Of a stretch of 64,000 nucleotides of DNA, positions 60,025-64,000 are shown piece by piece. The translations under genes were made by a program, and so were the position numbers. The notes under the pieces are model-generated. The model saw nothing but the letters and a program-made list of their open reading frames with translations. It did not search any database and was not told the DNA's origin. Numbering within the stretch: the stretch's first letter is position 1; each line of letters starts with the position of its first letter. Origin of the DNA: Larix kaempferi (lineage: Eukaryota > Streptophyta > Pinopsida > Pinales > Pinaceae); NCBI GenBank assembly GCA_027924585.1, contig BSBM01000592.1, positions 372,001 to 436,000 on the forward strand, given 5' to 3'.

Positions 60025-60209
60025 ATTGGGGTTTTTAGCCTGCTTGGGCGGGCGATCAGGGTTTTGAGTAGCGGGGCCGCATTGTTGTTGTCGGGGGGAT
60101 TAGCCGGTTGACCAGCTTGGTCTGCAGGTTGGTTGTTTCCCCGATTACGGCCCTTGCCGCGGTTCTGTTGGCCCTGGTTACGTTGGTTGTTCTGGTTTTA
60201 CTGCGGGTT

Positions 60210-61805
60210 CTATTGGGCGTAAACTTGCCCTTGGGCAGCAGGTGGATTTTGAGGTTGCGCAGGTGCAGGAGCAGGCTGCGGAGGATGGTATGTAGGTTGA
60301 GGCTGAGCAGGTGCAGCAACTTGAGGGGGTTGCTGATAGGACTGCGGAGCAGGTTGTGGATGTGCCGCAGGGGCTGCCTGTGGCGGATAATAAGCTGGTG
60401 GGGCTTGTGAAGGCGCAGGAGCTGAGGCAGCCTGCTGATGGTAGTAAGGCTGAGGGGCGACTGGAGGAGCATAAGTAGGAGTCGCATACCCGAAGCACTG
60501 AGGTGGACATGAGGGTCCATGGGAATGGTGATGTGTCATAGGAGCATACGAGTTGGTTGCTCCAGACTGTGAAGTAGCCCGCGACAGGTCGGGGCCAAGG
60601 GTAGGACGTGCTATAGAAAATGGTTGGGGATGCGAAGAAACACGGCCAATGATACCATCTGCAGCGTGGGATGCCCCCGGCGCATCATGATGGGAGGACT
60701 CGCCGCGAGGGGCGTCAGGTATAATGGTATAAAGGTAACCCGATTGGGCGTAAATGAGGTCGAACTGTTGAGCCTTAAGGATGGCTTCTTCTTCAGACTG
60801 GGGTCTTTCTGAGGCCACATCCTTAGCGATAACCGGGAGAAGGGATTTGAGGAACCAATATAGGAAGATACGGTCGTCAAGTTTGATCTTGCATAAGCTA
60901 CGGCGTCGACGCCACTCATGGATGTGGTCCGTGATATGGGTAGCCGTGTTTTGTCTACAAGATAGAAGGATCTCAACGCCCGCGTCATAGCGGACAGGCA
61001 ACTGGAAGAACTGCAAGAAGGTCGAGGCCAGGGAAGCAAAGATGGCATGGGTCCCATGAGGTTGCTCGATATACCACTTAGCTGCAGAGCCAGTGAAGGT
61101 GCGCTGTAAGAGACGGAGGCGAACAGAGTCATCCACGATGGAGTTAGAGGAACACCATAGGTGGAAAGACATGATATGGTTTTGTGGGTCCTCACCGGCC
61201 TTGCCCTCGAATTTAGGGATGTCAGAGGGTAGTTTGGTAGGCATATGAGGCCACATAGGGTCGTGTCGAATAGGATCGTTGGTCAATCTAGCCAGGTCAG
61301 GTAGGTTGAGGCTAGCCATGAACGGCAAACTGGAAGAAGGCTGTGACACAGTAGTGCTGTGGACCAAGTTGGGGCCAGTGCCCCCAAGTGGAGGGACAAG
61401 ATGTGAGGTGGTGCCCCCAAGTGGGGGGACTGAGGTAGTGAAGGATGGTCCAGCACCACCATTGGTAGTGTGAGCCACTGATGTAGTGGGGATAGGTATT
61501 CCCGCTGTGGGAATAGGTACCGTGAGGGGAACGGTAGATGGTTGCCCCATGGAGGGCATACCCAAAATAGGTGTAGTAACTGGTGTAGTGGTGGATGTGC
61601 CACCAATGGTCCCTATGACAAATGGAGTGGAAGTCGTGCCAGCCATGGGGCTAGTAGGGGCAGTATAAATAGGGTTCTCAGACTCTTCATCAGAATCAGA
61701 GGTAAAGTAAGGTGCGTCAATATCTGGTGACGGAGACCTACGTCGCTGACGAGTGGAGTCAAGTGACAAGGCTCTAGATCTGTGATGAGTGGTATCAACG
61801 GACAA
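60210..61805 (-). CDS. Tat-like gag
   Basis: A 531-codon frame begins MSVDTTHHRSRALSLDS, about 1.65 kb after the primer site. A Ser/Thr/Pro-rich N-terminus (to about residue 165) precedes the retrotransposon gag (PF03732-type) core. That core has LPSDIPKFEGKAGEDPQNH, LLQRTFTGSAAKWYIEQP and LKSLLPVIAKDVA. The last 130 residues are Pro/Gln/Ala-rich. The frame stops at TAG 60212-60210; a TAA follows three codons later (60200-60198). The basic Asn/Arg/Gln-rich text then continues (NQRNQGQQNRGKGRNRG) until a shift near 60080 into the pol frame. Gag forms the particle and packages element RNA. Whether the stops are damage or a regulated boundary is not decided. Confidence 0.88.
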   Translation of the reverse strand: MSVDTTHHRSRALSLDSTRQRRRSPSPDIDAPYFTSDSDEESENPIYTAPTSPMAGTTSTPFVIGTIGGTSTTTPVTTPILGMPSMGQPSTVPLTVPIPTAGIPIPTTSVAHTTNGGAGPSFTTSVPPLGGTTSHLVPPLGGTGPNLVHSTTVSQPSSSLPFMASLNLPDLARLTNDPIRHDPMWPHMPTKLPSDIPKFEGKAGEDPQNHIMSFHLWCSSNSIVDDSVRLRLLQRTFTGSAAKWYIEQPHGTHAIFASLASTFLQFFQLPVRYDAGVEILLSCRQNTATHITDHIHEWRRRRSLCKIKLDDRIFLYWFLKSLLPVIAKDVASERPQSEEEAILKAQQFDLIYAQSGYLYTIIPDAPRGESSHHDAPGASHAADGIIGRVSSHPQPFSIARPTLGPDLSRATSQSGATNSYAPMTHHHSHGPSCPPQCFGYATPTYAPPVAPQPYYHQQAASAPAPSQAPPAYYPPQAAPAAHPQPAPQSYQQPPQVAAPAQPQPTYHPPQPAPAPAQPQNPPAAQGQVYAQ

Positions 61806-61891
61806 TGATCGGAATCTATGACGAGTGGTGTCGAGAGAACCGTGCTGTGGGGGATCGCCCCTGAGGCACCGAGAATGTCTCGGGGACTCAA

Positions 61892-62974
61892 TGGTGACAG
61901 ATGGTGTCTAGTCTCTGTGGGTTGAGGTGAGTATAAAAACAGCTCAAAAATCCTAATGCAACCGAGTGTGCAGAAGGAGAGCTAAAAAGCAAGGCACTCA
62001 GGCCAACAACCAACTCAAAACACCCACTGCAACAGCTGTGCTACAATAGGTGGAGTAACAATAAAGATGGTCAGAATACCAACAAGCAGCAGGTTTCCTA
62101 AAAAAGAAAAATGGTGGACTCACTAGACCAAAGGGAGGTAAAGGAGCATGCAAACACCTAACTAAAAGTATTCTGACTCAACTAAACATATCCTCTGCAA
62201 GGTGATGAAATCCAAGTCAGACAATATGAGTAGGAAAGCCAAGTGGCTATGATATCCCCCTACCGGGAGGGACACCGGGTAGTCAATCCTAGAAGAATGG
62301 CAACTAAGATACCCCGTTCATGACACGTCCAGAAAGGTGAATCTGCCGTTTAGTTCGTTGACCGCAATACCCCTATACAGGGATATCCCGCGAACCGCGA
62401 AAGGTAGCCCTTCAGTTACTGAATGGAGTGCGGTATTCCACTCAGGCCTCCGGAACCAGTCTCCCGACTTCAACCCTCCTAAGGGAGAGGCCCTCTGATA
62501 AACTAGTCGTGACCGTGCCAAAAAGTACTAGGGAATTTTGGTTCCCTATTTGGACAACAACTATGTCTCAAGTGAAATAACCAAGGGGTGTTATTGGAAG
62601 CCTATCCCCCTGATCCTACCTAACTACAATGATTCTTTTGTGTTCCCCAAGTGGGGTTAGAATGTTGGTTCAATTAGGTACTTTTTAAGGCTCACTTGAT
62701 TTTATGTGACAGAGTGTGTGCTCGTGAGGTAATGATCCCAAAAATAGAAGTGCCACAAGGGGGGAAACTTCCAATCTATCAACAATACTGAAATTGAAAG
62801 TTTAACTTGCAAAATTTTCTGAATTAAAAATACTGAAATTTGGAAAATGAAATCTGTAAAAGGAACAGAAATTATGTTGCAGAAAGGCTGTAAGGTAGTG
62901 AGCTGCAGGTAAGACAGGGGGCTGTTCAGATGCAGAAAATATTGCAGCAAAAGGGGCTGGGCTCAAAACAGGAA
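61892..62974 (-). other. Tat-like untranslated leader
   Basis: About 1.1 kb between the leader repeats and gag without a meaningful frame. It is GC-moderate and non-repetitive. Long leaders are common in this class of element. Confidence 0.6.
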
Positions 62975-63355
62975 AAGAGCAGAAATCAGACCGCGGGTCT
63001 GTGGCGATTTGGAACAGGTCGACCGCAGGTTTAAGGGAAACAGCGGCGGTCAGGTCGCGGCTATCGGGCCAACAGAGGCAGTCGGGACGCAGGAAATAGG
63101 GAACAAGACGCAGTCGGGTCGCGGCAAAAAGGGCTAACAGGCGCAGTCGGGACGCACGAAAGAGGCAGAAAGCCGCAATCGGGACGCCGAAAAAAGGCCG
63201 ACAGGCGCAGTCAGATCGCGGCAAACAGGCTGATTAGCCACGGTCGGATCGCAGGTAACAGACTTGAATCCGCCGGCAGGGCGTCGGAAGCAGTCTGAGA
63301 GCCGCGGTCGGATCGTAGGTAAAGGCCTGAAAGGCGCGGTCGGGACGCGACTGCA
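62975..63355. repeat. GC-rich tandem repeats in the Tat-like leader
   Basis: About a dozen imperfect units of roughly 30 bp share gcgcagtcgggacgca or cggtcggatcgcaggta cores. GC content is far above the surroundings. The block lies in the transcribed leader between primer site and gag. Confidence 0.8.
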
Positions 63356-63439
63356 GAGGGAAAAGACGCGGTATGCGGCGGCCGAAAGGGACAGCCGAAA
63401 GTAAAAAATTCAAAACGGAAACCAGAAATTCGAAAACTA

Positions 63440-63454
63440 GGGGAGTCGCCAAAA
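63440..63454 (-). promoter_or_regulatory. Tat-like primer-binding site
   Basis: The minus strand just inside the 5' LTR reads TTTTGGCGACTCCCC. TGGCGACTC-type primer sites occur in plant Ty3/gypsy elements; the matching tRNA is not assigned here. Confidence 0.6.
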
Positions 63455-63455
63455 C

Positions 63456-64000
63456 TGTAGCTAGGGTTTTACCCCTAGCTTGTGCCAATGAGCACCTACT
63501 AAGGAGAATGGACTCCTTAGTAGCAGTTCAGTATATTAAACTAATTAAGCTAAAACAAAAATTAAATTTCTTCTAAAGCATGCATGAAACATAAACATGA
63601 AATTGGAAGAATGGCTTTTTCTATTAATGTTACCTTGAGTGTCAAGGTTTGATGAAGCCCTTTGCAGTGTCCAAGAGGATGCTCCAAGCTTCAAGATGCT
63701 CCTTCTCCTTCTCCAATGATGGGAATGGGCCAAAGGTGGCTCTCAAGGTGAAAATAGTTCAAAGGTGAACTAGGGTTTCGAGAGAGATTTTGGCAGAGTA
63801 AGGGTGCTTGTGATTGTGGATATGGAATAAGGGATCTCCATCACCTATTTATAGTTTTTTGGTGGTGGAGTGCTGACCCATGGTTTTAGGAAACACATAG
63901 TTTTGGGCAGCTGTATAGGGTTTTTTACTCCTTTTCCTCATTTATTTTATATTTTTTATTCCCTTTTTAGGGGATTTTTGCTATTTTTGGAGGAAAAGGG
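63456..64000 (-). repeat. Tat-like 5' LTR, incomplete
   Basis: The first 545 plus-strand bases of the 724-bp LTR, from tgtagctagggtttt. The minus strand has a TATA box (CTATAAATAGG, complement of 63844-63854), the likely promoter. Downstream of it, in the transcribed part, lies a 62-codon frame (63733-63545). Confidence 0.92.

Larger units (their letters stand above)
51691..64000 (-). mobile_element. Young Ty3/gypsy (Tat-like) LTR retrotransposon, truncated by the window
   Basis: LTRs are at 51691-52414 (complete) and 63456-64000 (first 545 bp). They differ at two positions over 545 bp, so the insertion is recent. Transcription runs right to left: leader, gag, zinc knuckle, protease, two more knuckles, reverse transcriptase, RNase H, integrase, long untranslated tail. 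Reverse transcriptase before integrase defines Ty3/gypsy. No chromodomain follows the integrase, and a long tail lies before the 3' LTR, as in the Tat branch; the exact lineage is tentative. If the right LTR is also 724 bp, the element is about 12.5 kb. It interrupts array LTR 3. Confidence 0.93.

Noticed and set aside
60611-61195. 194-codon second frame overlapping gag
   Set aside because: It is an alternative-frame shadow of the GC-rich gag sequence; the gag core motif is in the other frame.

Overview
The window reads as nuclear DNA of a seed plant with a large, repeat-loaded genome. Almost every recognisable segment is a transposable element or the debris of one. The only host-type sequences are decayed fragments of plant genes: an ATAD2-like AAA+ ATPase, a TIR1/AFB auxin-receptor exon and a possible DUF4091/GH123 piece. 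Element density and old, strongly mutated copies would fit a gymnosperm, but nothing here proves a species. I found no intact host protein-coding gene.

Layout. 1-967: the 3' end of a decayed Ty3/gypsy element and its LTR. 1941-2579: a 26-bp minisatellite of about 25 units. 4531-4696: a foldback MITE with a perfect 9-bp target duplication. 5439-18932: a full-length L1-type LINE on the minus strand, bounded by a 15-bp target duplication. It is split inside its RNase H domain by a 7,057-bp Ty1/copia element (6054-13110, minus) with its own 5-bp target duplication. 18933-41400: AT-rich DNA holding two further LINE fragments, two CACTA-like foldback elements, a tRNA-Ile(UAU)-like sequence, several local duplications and the ATAD2 and DUF4091-like relics.

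41412-41745 is the end of exon 1 of a TIR1/AFB gene, cut by the first LTR of an unusual array. The array (41750-51690) has the order LTR, internal, LTR, internal, LTR. LTRs are 1,891 bp, and each is followed by a tRNA-Met-type primer-binding site. The internal regions carry no protease, reverse transcriptase or integrase. Each carries one long reading frame (about 912 codons when both copies are compared) with a chromovirus-type zinc knuckle and an otherwise unrecognised, acidic, Tyr/His-rich body. This pol-less family is the best candidate for something undescribed.

The third LTR of that array is interrupted at 51691 by a very young Ty3/gypsy element of the non-chromoviral, Tat-like type (minus strand, running off the right edge). 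Its LTRs differ at only 2 positions over the 545 bp visible in both. It has a GC-rich leader repeat, a gag frame, a pol frame broken by one TAG, and a 2.5-kb tail of tandem repeats.

Relative ages follow from the nesting. The LINE is older than the copia element (copia LTRs differ at about 35 of 581 positions). The array is older than the Tat-like insertion. The genes do not form a host pathway; the links between them are element life cycles and nested insertion.
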